Source: Poa pratensis (taxonomy: Eukaryota; Streptophyta; Magnoliopsida; Poales; Poaceae). From it: a stretch of 64,000 nucleotides of DNA. The number at the start of each line of letters is the position of its first letter. Within the stretch, counting starts at the first letter, position 1. The stretch spans positions 85,604,325 to 85,668,324 of the forward strand of contig CAMZMU010000034.1 of NCBI GenBank assembly GCA_947311845.1. The letters run 5' to 3'. The position numbers and the translations under genes are program-made. Positions 44,137 to 56,844 of the stretch are shown one piece after another. The notes beneath the pieces were generated by a model. The model saw only the letters and a program-made list of their open reading frames with translations. It was not told the DNA's origin and searched no databases.

Positions 44137-44340
44137 AGGACCACGCAGTGGCGTGGTGGTTGTGTGAGTGGTGGCTCACCAGCCCGCCCGGGTTCGACTC
44201 CTGCGGGAGCGAATTTCCGGATGTCTCACCTGCGCTGCACTGCTCACTTGAACAGTGTTCGCGCTGTAGCAAATTTGTGGAGTGCCTTTGGGCTGCGTTT
44301 ACGCATAAGGCTGAGCCCTTAATCAGTCTGCCCCAGTTCT
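44137..44340 (+). mobile_element. tRNA-derived SINE-like sequence
   Basis: TGGCGTGGTGG (44149-44159) and GGTTCGACTCC (44191-44201) match RNA polymerase III A and B boxes with tRNA-like spacing (31 bp between). The sequence cannot fold into a complete tRNA and continues into an unrelated 3' body, as in plant SINEs. Confidence 0.45.
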
Positions 44341-44419
44341 AGCTTCTGGGCCGATTCCACCGTGGTTCAGTTAGTGATATTGTGGTGTGCCCACAACCGC
44401 AGGGTTTCCCAGTAGGTCT

Positions 44420-44760
44420 AGGCTCACATGTGCGATCACGCGCCGACAGATCAAACAAATCCCGCTTTCCATGTGTGCAGCACCGCCCCTTGTCCCGTTT
44501 CCTCATCGGTATACCGCCATGGATCCATCGGTCACGCGAAGATCGCTGGCTGCTTCCTTGGAGGGTTCTTGTACTACGGCCTCGAAATTTCAGTGCAAAC
44601 GAGTGGCAGCTGATCGGGCTGCTAATCAAGAATTTCTGAAACAATCTGCTTCCGAACACCTATGAGTTTTACAGATTTCTCGCCGTTGCAAATTTGCAAT
44701 CCCTACTACCGATCTAGGAAAAGTTAAAAAGAAGATGATGAAATTAACAGAAAGAATCCG
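44420..44760. repeat. Diverged copy of the repeat at 37490-37770
   Basis: The shared blocks are given in the entry for 36848-38187. It lies just downstream of the ATL gene's stop codon and may form part of its 3' flank. Confidence 0.5.
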
Positions 44761-44768
44761 TGTTGGTT

Positions 44769-46151
44769 TCATTGGGGTTTGATCGAATCGAGGTTCTCGT
44801 CAGGTGGCTCGCAGCTCCCGACTCTGTTGCTCTGCTGCCGGCCGCCGACGACCCAGAGTAGGGTGCGCCGCGCGAACGACGGCCGCTCCTCGGCGAGCGA
44901 CGACATGACGCTGTTGCCGCCGCAGCTCCCGGCCTCCACGTCCTCGTCGGCCCAATCCGCCTCGCTCCCGCTCTTCCGCTCGCCCACTTCGTCCTCCTTG
45001 CTGGCGCTGCTGCTCCTCAACGGCCACCGGAACGACACCGTGCGCCTCTCCGCCGACGCCCCAGCGTTGGCGTCTTTGGACGTCGGTGGCACCATCCAGA
45101 TCTTGGACACGGAGAAACTGTCCTTGGCGAGCTTCGCGGCGGCCTTGTCGTCGGAAGGATCCTTCTGCTTCTCTGCCGCCGCCGGCGTCGTCTTCGTCGT
45201 ATGCAATCGTGGAAACCGGAGCGAGGACTCGCCGACGCGCCTGGAGGCGCCGAACTCGCACTCCGACATGGCGCCGCCGCCGCGGCGCGCCTTGGAGAAC
45301 GCGGGGGGCTTCTTCTTGGGCGGCGGCTTGATGGCCACGCGGAGCGAGGCGTGCTCCTCCATGACGTACTCGTAGGAACCCATGGAGTGGCACCTCCTCT
45401 GCCCGATGCCTGCATTGGCATCGGCGTCGGCATTGCTGCTGGTGCCTGCTCCGTCCTCGGCAATCGCGTTCGCGTTGCCTTCGACGCACATGAACTTCCC
45501 CAGCTTCACCTCGACCACCTCCTCTTTCCCCTCGAGCCCCGGGACGCGAACGGCCATGCCGCTCGGCTCGCAGTCGGCCGCGGCGTGTCTCGCCGATTCG
45601 GCCATGTCGCGGGAGCTCTCGGACTCGAGCACCATGACGACGGGGCTGCAGGTCGGCGAGAGCTCCCCGGGGGCGAGCAGGCTCCTCCGGCAGAGCGGGC
45701 AGGTGGAGTGCGAGAGCAGCCAAGTGTCGATGCACTCGACGTGGAACGCGTGGCTGCACTTGGGCAGCAGCCGGAGCTGGTCCTCGGCCTCGAACTCGCA
45801 CAGGCACACCGCGCAGTCGAACGGGTCCTTGCCGCCCCCGAGGACGCTGTGGTAGAGGAACACCGGCAGCGCGTCGATGAAGGCCTGGTCGACGCCGGCG
45901 TCGTGCAGGTGGAAGAGCTGCTGCAGCTGGCCCTGGAACGCCGTCACGCTCTCCGTGTCCTCCCGCGCCGCCCTCCGGCGGCGGCGCAGCCGCAGCAGGT
46001 GGCGCGCCATTAGGTGCAGCAGCCCGCACACGAAGAAGACGATCGCCAGCACCGCCACGATGAACACGATGCTCGGGCTTATCTTGTTCTCCAGCGCCGA
46101 CCCCGCCGACGAGGACGACGCCGGCGGCGACGTCCACGACGAGTTGCTCAT
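44769..46151 (-). CDS. ATL-type RING-H2 E3 ubiquitin ligase
   Basis: Single-exon gene of 460 residues from the ATG at 46151 ([10 protein letters not shown]); in-frame codons upstream contain no ATG. Residues about 26-52 form a transmembrane helix ([22 protein letters not shown]), followed by a basic stretch ([12 protein letters not shown]), the ATL signature ([10 protein letters not shown]) and a RING-H2 domain with spacing C-x2-C-x15-C-x-H-x2-H-x2-C-x10-C-x2-C (CAVCLCEF...CSHAFHVEC...CPLC). RING-H2 binds E2 enzymes and two zinc ions. The long C-terminal tail is charged and of low complexity, resembling the ATL13/ATL46 subgroup by general layout. Such proteins ubiquitinate targets at membranes, often in stress responses; the target is unknown. 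GC content is high, as in many grass single-exon genes. Confidence 0.95.
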   Translation of the reverse strand: MSNSSWTSPPASSSSAGSALENKISPSIVFIVAVLAIVFFVCGLLHLMARHLLRLRRRRRAAREDTESVTAFQGQLQQLFHLHDAGVDQAFIDALPVFLYHSVLGGGKDPFDCAVCLCEFEAEDQLRLLPKCSHAFHVECIDTWLLSHSTCPLCRRSLLAPGELSPTCSPVVMVLESESSRDMAESARHAAADCEPSGMAVRVPGLEGKEEVVEVKLGKFMCVEGNANAIAEDGAGTSSNADADANAGIGQRRCHSMGSYEYVMEEHASLRVAIKPPPKKKPPAFSKARRGGGAMSECEFGASRRVGESSLRFPRLHTTKTTPAAAEKQKDPSDDKAAAKLAKDSFSVSKIWMVPPTSKDANAGASAERRTVSFRWPLRSSSASKEDEVGERKSGSEADWADEDVEAGSCGGNSVMSSLAEERPSFARRTLLWVVGGRQQSNRVGSCEPPDENLDSIKPQ

Positions 46152-47835
46152 CCTCCTCCGCCTACCACCCCCACCGCCCCAACTCAGCACCACAAAAAAC
46201 TAGCTACTTCTACTAGTGGTACGGATCAAAGCTCAAGCTTGGCTTTACGATCCAACAGAAAAAAGATGGAGTCTTGCTGGGCATGTGCCGCCTACGAGTA
46301 GGTGAAGGATCTTGGCATGGCCAGGCCGCTCTGGATTATTGGGCTTCCGCTGGACAAGAGGAGCGGGTGATGGCGATGGAGTACTTGCAGCTGCAGGTTT
46401 AGTGGGGGTAGGGAAGCTTTGTGTGAGAAGTCAGAAGGAGAATAAATTGGAAAGATCCATCCATGGAGCTTAACCATATGGGTTGTAAATTAATCAAGGA
46501 CTTAAAGCTGCATTAGGTGATGGTTAGGACATGCAATTAAGCATGCAGTTGTGGGTCACTGTGGTAGTGTGGTGAGGTCACCAATGGGGATGAGGTACTA
46601 AACAATGAGGTGACATCGCTGTTGCAAAGGGGTTGCTGATCTACTGCCCATTTTTTTGCTGGTTTTGTCGGCGTCTTATGTCCTGCTTTTCCCCTTTCTT
46701 GATCAAAAGTGTCAATTGGGGAGTATAGAGTAATGCTAATCGAATTGAGTATTTGACTTTTTTGCAGGATTAACTATAAGAAAGAAAAATGACGTGTGCG
46801 ATGCGTGCTCTGCCTACTGATCCTGTTCGATCCTCCTGTACTTTCTCTATATTAGTTGGCCTGTCTAGGCAGAGGCTGCTGACCTGCTGCACTAGTAGGA
46901 GTACTTTCTCTTGCACTTATAGGTTGCGTTGACTTGCAACAAATGTGTTGATCTGTTTGATTGATCGTTGGATTATGAGATGTCACTTTTGTAGTACTGA
47001 AAGTCAGAAGCCTAGAAATGTACTATTAATTCCGTTTTCTTACTATGACCACCCACAATGTTCCAAAATTATCGCCGTGCTTTCTTTTCAAATTTGAACT
47101 AAAACCATGGCAACAATAATGGAATGTAGGTATTATTAGTTTTGATGACATGACGCTTTTGAAATGACGAATAATGGACACAATATTTGTACTTCACACG
47201 CCCGTTTCGCCCGCTAGCGTGGTGGTGGTATTCTTGGTTTTCACCTTCCTCCAATGGAACTATTTCTAATATATTTAGAAATTGTAAGATAGTGGGTATA
47301 AGTACATCACTTAATCACTAATTTTGTTGAGTGTGTGTTCTGTATCGATCTGTTCGACTTATAGCTGGATGAACAATATTGCTGATATTGATCCCAAGCA
47401 GAAAACACAATAGGTATAACTATTACATGAATATTCAGCCGTCGCACTGGAAAAAAACAGGATTAACTACTATAGTCACTGGGGGCCTCCTAAGAGGTTC
47501 TACTAAATTCATTATGTTGTTTGAAAGGATCAAAACGAGCGGTTATCACCATAATTTTGTGTCTACTTTTCGTGCAATACTAGTTTGGCCGAGAAGTTCC
47601 AAGCACAATTGTATGCACTAACAAATAATAACCCTCAGTTATCTCGTCAAAAAATAATAACCCTCAGTGAACAAGGAATACTAATGCAACAAATAACTCA
47701 ATACTGAATATTGGTAACCCTATCAGCAAAAGAACGTCCCCCGTTTTTCTTGACATGTTGAGCTCCCAAAATTTATTTTTGTACCGTGCCATTATGTTAA
47801 TTAAAATATTGTGCTAATAGCTCTCTTTATAGTGT
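46152..47835. other. Upstream region of the ATL gene and intergenic DNA
   Basis: The first 300 bp are likely leader and promoter of the minus-strand ATL gene. No TATA box is assigned with confidence. From 46500 to 47835 I see only AT-rich unique sequence with short frames and no recognised gene. Confidence 0.45.
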
Positions 47836-48080
47836 GTGCTAAGATAAGTATCCATCGAAATGATGTCATCATGTTATAAAAATAAAATTAAGGTTGCACC
47901 CAATATGAACTAAATTTAATCAGTGCAACAACCAAAAAACAGTTGCAACGAGTATAGAGTGAGTGCCAAGTTAAATATCGATCGAATGATGTCACTGTTA
48001 TAAAAATAAAATTACGGTTGCACACAGTATGAACTAAATTTAATCAGTGCAACAACAACAATAAAAATCAATTGCAACAA
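47836..48080. repeat. Tandem pair of about 120-bp units
   Basis: GTTATAAAAATAAAATTA-GGTTGCAC-CA-TATGAACTAAATTTAATCAGTGCAACAAC occurs (in pieces) at 47873-47933 and 47997-48056 with the same flanks (AAGTATCCATCGAA / AAATATCGATCGAA). Repeated GTTGCA motifs continue to 48240. Confidence 0.8.
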
Positions 48081-48675
48081 GTATGCAATTGAAGAGAGAT
48101 TAAATCACAACCATGGTGCAACTGAAAAATATCATTTACAACCATGGTGCAACTGATTTTTTTTCATTTGCAATCATTGTGCAACTCAAGGAAATTCAAG
48201 TTGCACTTAGACCAACACAAATCACAACGGCAATCCAACTTGTGAAAACTTAACCGAGCCGTGAGCTAATTTTTTCATCTACCAAGAATTAGCAATCCCA
48301 GATAAATAAATGAAAATACGATATATTTGCAGGCTATATCTACGGCCACCCATGTGATACATCGATGGTACTTACCACACCGAGAAGATGCACAAAATAC
48401 TCTTTTTGGTGTAACCACTTGAGGATGGCAATAGATAATGTGATGCTAGTTAGTACATTGTGATGGCTTATAGCTGTCAGTGTTTGGGAAAGATATTTGG
48501 TTGTGAAATGCACTTGATTAAGATAAACGAATAGACGGAGAAAGGAGGGTTGAAATTTGGATGCTTTGGTTAATGATAAATAAAGTGAGATCTTATTTAA
48601 AAATCAAAGAAATTGACTACGTGCATCGGTCTGTAATTGCCGGCGTACTCCTACTTATCTGTTGCAAAGAAAAAG
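48081..48675. other. AT-rich DNA without gene
   Basis: Contains inverted and direct AACCATGGTGCAACTGA copies (48110-48190). Nothing coding seen. Confidence 0.5.
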
Positions 48676-48863
48676 TACTAGTTGCTTTGTTTCGAATTAG
48701 TTGATACAGAAATGTCTAAATATGAATTTTTTAGAGACGTGTTGTAGTGTGTAGATATATCCGTAGTCAGACAAATTTGTATCAACTAAACTAATTCAGG
48801 ACCGAGGGCCATATAGTTAGACAAATTTGTGTCAACTAAACTAATTTGGCACCAAGAGAGTAC
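48676..48863. mobile_element. Degenerate Stowaway-like MITE
   Basis: The interior AGAAATGTCTAAATATGAATTTTTTAGAGACGTG... and the right part AACTAATTCAGGACCGAGGG resemble Triticeae Stowaway elements with CTCCCTCCGT ends. Here the right end is partly duplicated (AGACAAATTTGTRTCAACTAAACTAATT at 48768 and 48819) and the left end is poor. Confidence 0.5.
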
Positions 48864-49749
48864 TTAATCACAGAGCCGTGATGCGTCGTTTACTCATCAT
48901 TGCCTAGCATGCCGCTGTTGGGAACGTGGAACGGAATCAGCTTCCTTGCGTATCCATGGCCAGACGACGCAACCACCGGATCGGATTCAGACAAAGAAGC
49001 ACTCATGAGACTGTGTAGGAGCAAGCAAACAATGGCGTGTACTGTAGTACTACAACTACACTTGTGAAGTTTTGATGGTGTTTTCTTTGTCACAAGGAAA
49101 GGCACTTGCCAGGTGTGTGGAGAAGGGTACCATTACTTTTTTTAAAGGAAGAAAACAAAAGCACGCGAATCCCGAGGAAGATTTTGAAATGCAAGAAGCT
49201 GCTGTCTTGTGACACGATGGCCGGCCGTGGATGGTGATGGCTTGGGGTTTGACCTTGGCAGGTTCCAGAAGAAGAGAAGGCTTTTAAAGGTGCGGCATGC
49301 AGGAGCACAGGAGATTAGTAGCTAGGCAATTGAATTCCCCAGCACCTCCGAGGCGGGGGCGGGGATGCCAGGCAGGCTGCACGTACTGCATGCCGATCTG
49401 CCGCGTGCCATTGCTGCAAGTCAGGGCTGCCCTGCCTCGTGATACCCTGCTAGGGCAATGGCGAGTCAACTCCTAGAGTCAAAAGGCACGGTCGATACTG
49501 TGGTGGATTTGCGGCGAGCAGAAGTAGAGAGAGCGCAGAAACTACGGTTAGATCAGCTTCCTGCATTCTCCTTGGTCCTTTTTGTGGTGCGATTCTACCC
49601 CCAAGTAAAGCATCATATACGTACAAAAATATTTTAGGCTAATGCCAATGCATAGTAGTCTTTTAGCACGTTATCAAATAACTAATAAAAATTTAAGATG
49701 AGTTTTATCATAATTTTTGGGATGTCATTAAACTGACCTGTTACATTAA
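48864..49749. other. Intergenic DNA
   Basis: Short frames only (up to 72 residues). No conserved domain, repeat or RNA gene was recognised. Confidence 0.45.
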
Positions 49750-51718
49750 ACCATCATGAGATGCATCGACGAAAACTTAATGGGGTTATATTTAAAATTA
49801 ACTTTGAAAAGGCCTATGATAAGATCAATTAGTCTTTCCTCCAACAAACACTGAGAATGGAAGGTTTCTTGGAAGAGTAGTGTGATAGGTTCCGAATTTT
49901 GTTACTAGGGTAGTGTAGCCCTTGAAGTCAATGATGACATTGACCATTATTTCTAAACAAAAAAAGGATTAAGACAAGGAAACCCTTTATCACCAATACT
50001 ATTTAATATAGTGACTGATATGTTAGCGGTCATGATAGAACGTGCCAAACTAGACAGCCAAATTGAGGGATTTATTCCACATTTCGTTCATGGTGGACTT
50101 TCTATTCTCTAGTATGTGGACAATACAATTCTCTTTATGGAAAATGACCTAGAAAAGGCTAAGCACCTGAAATTAATTTTATCAGCGTTCGAGCAATTAT
50201 CAGGGCTAAAAATAAATTTCCACAAAAGTAAATTGTTTTGTTTCGGTACAGCTCAGGAGGAAGCTTCTACATGGAACTATTCGGATGTGAGCATGCAAGG
50301 GAAATCCCTATCAAGTATTTGGGTATACCAATACATTATCGGAAATTGTCAAACGCTGAATGGAAACACGTGGAGGAGCAGCTCCAAGCGAGGTTAAGTA
50401 GTTCGAAAGGCAAATTACTATCCCTTGGTGAAAGATTGGTGCTTATAAATTCAGTCCTATCAAATATGATACCGTATATGATATCATTCTTCCAGCTTCC
50501 TAAAGAGGTATTGAATAAGTTGGATTATTTCCGATCAAGATTCTTTTGGCAAGGGAATAGTGAGAAAATGAAATATTAACTGGCTAAATGAGACTTCTTT
50601 TGTCGACCAAAAGATCAGGGAGGGTTGGGTATTCATGACCTTCAGGTAAAAATACAACTCTCCTGGGAAAATGGCTTTGTAGTCTACTTTCTGAAGATGG
50701 GGTCTAGAAAACGCTTCTCATAAGGAAATATATCGGGACAAAAGCATTGTCACAAATTTATTGCAAACCCGGTGACTCGCACTTTTGGGCCGGTATGATG
50801 GCGACGAAGAAATATTTCTTCCGCTTTGGAAAATTTAATATTAAGGATGGATCAAAAATTATGTTCTGGGAGGACAAACGGTTATGATGTCATCCGCCAA
50901 ATGTGACGTCCAGGCGAGATATGGTCGGACCTAGATTTGTGGCACGGAATGTGCTGCTAGGACGGCTGGCTTTGGTATAACTATCGCAAGGGTCTGACAA
51001 ATTTCACTGGAGTCTACGTGAGAATGGAAAGTTCTCTGTAGAGTTCATGTATAAAGATTTCGTTCATTTTGAGATACCGATCGATAATCCACACAAAATT
51101 GTAAGATGAAGATACCACTAAAGTGAACAATCTTTGTGTGGTATATTCTTCGAGGTGTTATTTTAACCAAGGATAACCATGTTAAACGCAACAAGAACAG
51201 AAGTAAAAAGAGTGTGTTTTTCCTCATTACGAAAGATCAAACACTTATTCTTCCATTGTAAGTTTGCCTGTTCTATTTGGACAGCCATCCAAGTAGTTTT
51301 GAATTTGTATCCTCCACGATGAGTTGCGAATATATGGTCGCTCTTGCTGAGTAGAAATGACAAGGTTTTTTCTGATAAAATATTCTCTCATGCAGGTAAT
51401 CTATTGATGCACAAGTTTGCTCGGTTCATAGTCCACACTATAACATGTGGAAAATCGAGACCTTTTTTATGGAGGTGTCTACACGAATGGAAAACACGGT
51501 GAGGGATATTTTTATCCGACATGGATGGCCGAGTGATCTTCGAATTGCCCCCCCAACGATATAGGCGATACGAAGCTATTAGCTTGCTACTTGCCTGTGT
51601 ACTTTTATTTTATTTTCAGTATATTATGAGAGTGCGGCTTTGTACATCCTAGTAATGTAAAGGCCAGGTGTAATGCTTAAACCTTTTATTAGTAAAATAA
51701 TGCCCATTATAAAAAAAA
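49750..51718 (+). pseudogene. Old LINE relic, same family as 29382-31890
   Basis: Starts in the reverse-transcriptase domain (MRCIDENLMGLYLKLTLKRPMI region) and follows the younger copy through LRQGNPLSP, the active-site region (a YVDN-like YADD remnant near 50113), QLSGLKINFHKSK and LGERLVLINSVLSNM to the shared 3' UTR (GGCCAGGTGTAATGCTTA) and an A tail near 51710. Many stops, frameshifts and a deletion near 50885 are present. It is clearly older than the copy at 29382. Confidence 0.85.
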
Positions 51719-52849
51719 GTACAATGCATTTTCTTTACAGTATGAGTTGTACCTAAATTTAATGATTTGAACCTCATGCATACATATGATTGGGCTAGTA
51801 CTTTTTTTGCATATGGCCACTAGTAAGGGTTGTCTGTTATCTGGTTTCTCCGTTTCTCAAATAAGTGAATGTTTATCAATCAAAATTGTTCATAAAAGAG
51901 TGTACTTCTATCTTCTCCATACAATTTAAAGTAAAAAAAACTACTTCACTCTCAGCATATGGAATTAAGACAATTAACATTCAAACATGGTCTCATTATT
52001 TTTTACATGCACTTGACTCATTGGAGGTGGGGAATTAAAGAGTAGAGAGATGGTGACTTTAACCTTCCCACTACATTTTCTACTCTAGTCCATAGTATGT
52101 TTTAAAATTTCTATGTGTCTACTTATTCGAGGAGTAAGACTCAACCTCACTATCTCTCTTCATTAACTACAATGTAACATCAGTAAGATGCCTATGAAAG
52201 CATACTAAGACATTTGCATTGGCATAGAAGTGTCAAACCAAAATACCCAATAAGCATAAGCATTAGCTCTCCCTAAAAAGGAGAGGCCTTACAACAGTAT
52301 GATACCTAGTACAATAGGTCAAGGCGTGTCGAAAATACATTAGTAAATTGTCATCATAAGTGAAATTGCGTACAAGCAAGGAGACAGTTCCGCAAGGCCA
52401 AATTGTCGAGCTCGACTGGATCATCCCCCACGGGTGCAGCATCCCCTTGGTGAGTCATCTCCCACCGCCTCATCCCCCATCGCCTCCTCCGCCGGTGATT
52501 CATCCACATCAGCTCCTCTCCCATCGCGAGTCATCCCCCACCACCTCCTCCCCGACGGCGCCTCCTCCATCGGCGAATCATCCCATGCGCAGCATGAGAA
52601 CTATGCATCCACTCGGGCTGCAATACGGTGATTATTGACTTGTGTTTCTCTAGGATTCCCAGATGCGGTGATACGTCAATTTTCAAAAATGCAGATACGG
52701 ATACGTTTGAGCAAATATGGTTAAACTCATACAGGGGGCCACTGCCCCCCCCCCCCCCCCCACTTTGGACCCATTTGTTATAGAGGGTTCAGATGGAAAA
52801 AAGTCTTTGGCCCCAGCACAAGGATCCTCCAAGAGGGCTTTCAAAGCCC
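51719..52849. other. Intergenic DNA with a poly-C run
   Basis: Pro/Ser-rich low-complexity sequence at 52430-52600 and a run of about 18 C (52746-52763). No gene recognised. Confidence 0.45.
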
Positions 52850-53117
52850 TAAGTATTGGAAGGTTGCCCTAAGTTACGCCAACTTGAATTGGTTTTGTTC
52901 CTTGATCGGAGGAAAGATTCAAGCATCAGGCATTGGTCTACCTCAAGAATGGGGAGGGAATGGAACCGGGAGCTTACAATTATGCTAAAAGCCAAGGGTG
53001 CGATTCCAGATTGTGGTCTGGTATTCCCTTGTTCCCCGTATTGGTTATGTTCCTTATTCCTCGTCTAGCAGAAACTAATCGAGCTCCGTCTGATCTCCCA
53101 GAAGCGGAAGTTATCCT
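52850..53117 (+). pseudogene. nad1: Nuclear copy of mitochondrial nad1 exon and intron end
   Basis: The frame at about 53018-53105 reads [30 protein letters not shown], an internal part of NADH dehydrogenase subunit 1 of complex I. In plant mitochondria an exon starts exactly at this tryptophan, and the 150 bp before it (GGGAGCTTACAATTATGC...) have the look of the 3' end of the preceding group II intron. Changes such as Phe to Ser in RAP-DLPEAE show decay or loss of RNA editing. The copy stops at 53105-53120, next to the retroelement LTR. It cannot function in the nucleus. The left edge is uncertain. Confidence 0.8.
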
Positions 53118-53120
53118 ACT

Positions 53121-55421
53121 TGAAAGGATACGGATGCCGCCTAGAGGGGGGGTGAATAGGCGATTTAAAAAAAATTCCGGTTTAGGCTTGATAATTGCGG
53201 AATAAAACTTGGTGTTTAAATTAACAAGCCAACAACCTAAATATACTAGGTTCACCTAAGTGCACCAACAACTTATGCTAAGCAAGACAAGCAACAAGTG
53301 ATAGCAATATATAATACTTCAAGCATGAAGACTATCACAATGTAAAGTGCATAAGTAAAGAGCTCGGGTATAGAAATAACCGAGGCACGCGGAGACGATG
53401 ATGTATTCCCGAGTTCCTCCTTTTTAGGGGAGGACGTCTCGTTGGAGGGGTGTGAGTTTCAAACTCAAGACGCCACAAATGGCCTCGCCCTATTCTCCGA
53501 TGAACCTTGCCCAAAAGCTCGGTTCACCTTCCACTATTGATTTCCTTTTGGGCGGAAATCGAGTCCCTTACAACAATCTTGAGGCACAACCCACAAAAGG
53601 ATTGGGAGCTCCCAAGTGGCCACAAAAGGCCTCAACCGCCACAAAAGGCGTCTAGGGTCCAACGACCCAAGAGTAACAAGCTTACAAACTTTCACTTCCA
53701 CGAGTGCTCGTGGAGAGCACAAACCGATGCACAAAAGCAATGGCACGAACACAAGAAGTGCTCAAGTCCTTCACTCTCAAATCCCACCAAAAGCAACTAA
53801 TGCTTATGGGGGAGAAGAGAGGAAGAACAAAGAAGAGAACCACACAAGAACTCCAAGATCTAGATCCACTAGGTTCCCCTCACTTAGAGGAGGATGGATT
53901 GGTGGAAATATAGATCTAGATCTCCTCTCTCAAATCTCTCAAAGATATGGAAGAATCATGGGAGGAATTGGGAGAGGGGCAAGCTTTCCAAGGTCAACAA
54001 TGGAGGTGAGAGAAGGGGAAAAACGTGCTTGGAAGAGCTAACCCTTTGGGGAAGAAGGGGGGCCTTTTTATAGGTCCCCAGAAAAAGAGCCGTTGCAGGA
54101 AAACTTAGTCCAGAGTTTCCGGTCCAGAGTGCCGGAGACTCTGGCCTGGGCGGAAACTCCGGACCCCCTGAGGGCGGAAACTCCGGCCCTGATCCGGAAA
54201 CTCCGGGGAAACTCCGGACCTACTCCGGCCTCAATGCAGCGACTGCCGCCGGGTGGAGCTCTTTGCTCCAAAACTCGATGGGCCGGAAACTCCGGCCCCT
54301 GAGCACCCTCAGGCCGGAGACTCCGGCCTAGCCAGACAGAAAACCTGAAATGCAATAACTTTCTCGTTCGAACTCCAAATCAGGTGAAACCAATTTTGTT
54401 GGAAAGGTAACGACAAGAGCTTTCCTACAAAAAGAGTAAAGTTACCACATATGGGAAGGTGTGGAACTTTCCTCACGGATAAACCGATAATATTTCCAAC
54501 ACGAAAACACAACAAGTTTTCTATCCGGACTCCGATTTTGATGATTTTGGGTTTGTTGGATTCGCAACGAAGAGCTCTACAAGATCATGCATAGAAACAT
54601 CATAGTCCATCATGTGAGGAGGAAACCATAAGGAGAGAGTTTGACCTCTCTTAGAAAAGACGCACCGGTAAAACCTCCAACATCAAAAACGCAACAAGAT
54701 ATTCATAACATCCGTTTTTGATGAACTAGAGCTTGATATAGAGATGAACACATGCTCTAAATCCTCACATGGATAAAAGCCAAATAAGAACCAAGAAAGA
54801 TGATATGCCAAGTATGCAAAGGTTTGAGCTCTCCACAAAGATGCGATCAAGTTACTCACTTGAGAGCCCCTCTTGATAGTACGCCGTCTATCCTATAACC
54901 CGGTCTTCCACTAACACCATGAGATCGGTAAAATAGAAACCCTATCAAGATCATACCTTTGCCTTGCGCATTCCACTTGAGCTAGATGATGACGATCTAG
55001 ATCTCTTCAAGTGGACCACCTTTCTTGATTGCGCTTTGCTAGCACATGCTTGATGAAGACTTCTCCAAATGCTCCCCCATACACCATTATGGGAGAGTCT
55101 CGCTTAGCTCCGTCTTCATGTATCCACTTGCACTTCATCTTCTTCTCTTGATATAGATAATGGCTTGGATATAAACATGAATGTTCACTCAATCTTCTTT
55201 TCCAAGCCATGCTTGTAATAAGCTCAACTCTACACATGACCATTCTTCATATAAACCCTTGAATAGAGCATTGATCATCATGTAATCTTCTAGAGTCCAA
55301 CACATGAACTCCAATATTTTCCTATGGACAAGATCTACAAGAATATCTCAATGCAAACATTAGTCCATAAGGATTGTCATTAATTTCCAAAACCACACAT
55401 GGGGAAACACATGCACTTTCA
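53121..55421 (-). repeat. 3' LTR (2.3 kb) of the gag-only element
   Basis: Matches the 5' LTR pieces 62376-62499 and 63451-64000 with few differences (for example in a shared 67-residue frame, three replacements). A block at 54110-54335 has many CCGGAAACTCCGG-like palindromic motifs. Confidence 0.88.
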
Positions 55422-56433
55422 ATCTCCCCCATTTTGGTAATTGATGACAATCCCTTTTACGAGGGTTTATATAATGAATTAAGCAGCCATACACAACAAA
55501 GAGCAAGGATGCAAGAGAAAGAAAGGCAAATGCTTAAGAATGAAACTAAAGCATAAAACCAAATTCCCTTAAACCCTCTAAACTTCTCCCCCATTGGCAT
55601 CGATTGCCGAAATGGGAGGAAAAATTTAGAAGGCCGATATAGTAAGAGCTCCCCCATGATGTGTGCATTTCTCATAATATGAGTGAAATCAAATGCACGT
55701 ATCCAATGACGAATAGTTGGGAAGGAGATCAAACTATATTGAGGATCCAAAGATTGCAAAAGAAAAACAAATTGAAAGATACTTCGACAAAAGAAGTAAC
55801 CAATCAAAGGATCCGAAAAACCAATAGAACATAAGAAGATATTATGATAGGATCAACCGAGTGTTCTAACAATCAAGAGAACACTCCCCAAGGTATGTGC
55901 ACAAAGTAGGATTTGCATTTCAATATAGTGTGCACAACATGGAATCCTCACTCCCTCCTAGACAATTTTAGAACACACACAAGTGCAAGAGAGAATTTTA
56001 GAATACCAATTAAAGATATAACTACTCTCATGTGTATAAGTTTCTAAGTAGACATCAATCATGAAATATAAGTCCACAAATAACCATGCACACACAAAAT
56101 AGATACTATGGTGAAGAACATGATATCCTAGTGGAGGTCATATATATACCAATAAGATCTTTGCTTAAAAGCATAGCACAAAGCTCAAATTTATCTTAAA
56201 GGGATATAGATGAACTTCCACCACACACTCACCATAGCATCAAAATATCCACAAGGGATAAGGTGATAAATGGGATGCTCCGAGAAAGATAACAAGTATC
56301 GCAATAGGCAAATGATTTTGAAAAAATCATCAATATTGCATATGTGAGACAAAGAGTAGAAAGTGCTAGATTAACATATTTGGGATTGGAGAATCAATAA
56401 AAATTATATATATTCCGTTGATATGTAATCATC
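55422..56433 (-). other. Non-coding internal region of the gag-only element, 3' part
   Basis: AT-rich, starting at the polypurine tract. No frame with a known domain. Confidence 0.6.
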
Positions 56434-56764
56434 CACTACCAGGGAAAGGACATTTTGTGGCGCACCATTTTTGCATTCTGTGCCGCATGGTGGGTGCCCA
56501 TAGAATCGTCGCCACAAAAATATAATTCTGTGGCGCACCCCAGATGCGCCACAGAAAACAACAATTCTGTGGCGCACCCCTACCCCGGTGCGCCACAGAT
56601 TTTTTTTTTGAATTTTAAAAAAAGGGCGGCCAGATCTAGATCTGGATTTCCAAAAAATTCAAAAAAATCCAAAAAATCAAAAAAAAAATCAGAAAATGAA
56701 ATAATTTGGAAAACCTTAAATATTTGAAATTTTTGAACATTTTTAACACTCCAAACATATCTGA

Positions 56765-56844
56765 AATGATGACTTCCCACTAGGTCACCCATCCTCAGAT
56801 TGTTCAAACCCAAGCATGCTTAACTTCTAAGTTCTATTCAAATC
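56765..56844 (-). pseudogene. 5S rRNA-like segment inside the CACTA element
   Basis: The minus strand reads AGAAGTTAAGCATGCTTGGG, then 14 diverged bases, then AGGATGGGTGACCTAGTGGG and AAGTC. This aligns without gaps to the second half of plant 5S rRNA (about nucleotides 33-110), including box A and box C of the internal RNA polymerase III promoter; the intermediate element between them is changed. The first third of the 5S gene is absent. It is a relic, not an active rRNA gene. Confidence 0.85.

Noticed and set aside
44149..44201. Functional tRNA gene
   Set aside because: A and B boxes are present but no acceptor stem or anticodon arm can be formed.
44779..46301. Long frames on the plus strand and a 445-residue frame in another minus frame over the ATL gene
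   Set aside because: They are GC-rich shadows of the ATL gene, Arg/Gly/Ala-rich, without domains; the RING-H2 frame explains the region.
52933..53205. Expressed 90-residue protein
   Set aside because: Its recognisable part is a mitochondrial nad1 exon; the ends are intron and LTR sequence.
56765..56844. Functional 5S rRNA gene
   Set aside because: The 5' third is missing and the middle promoter element is changed; it lies inside a transposon.
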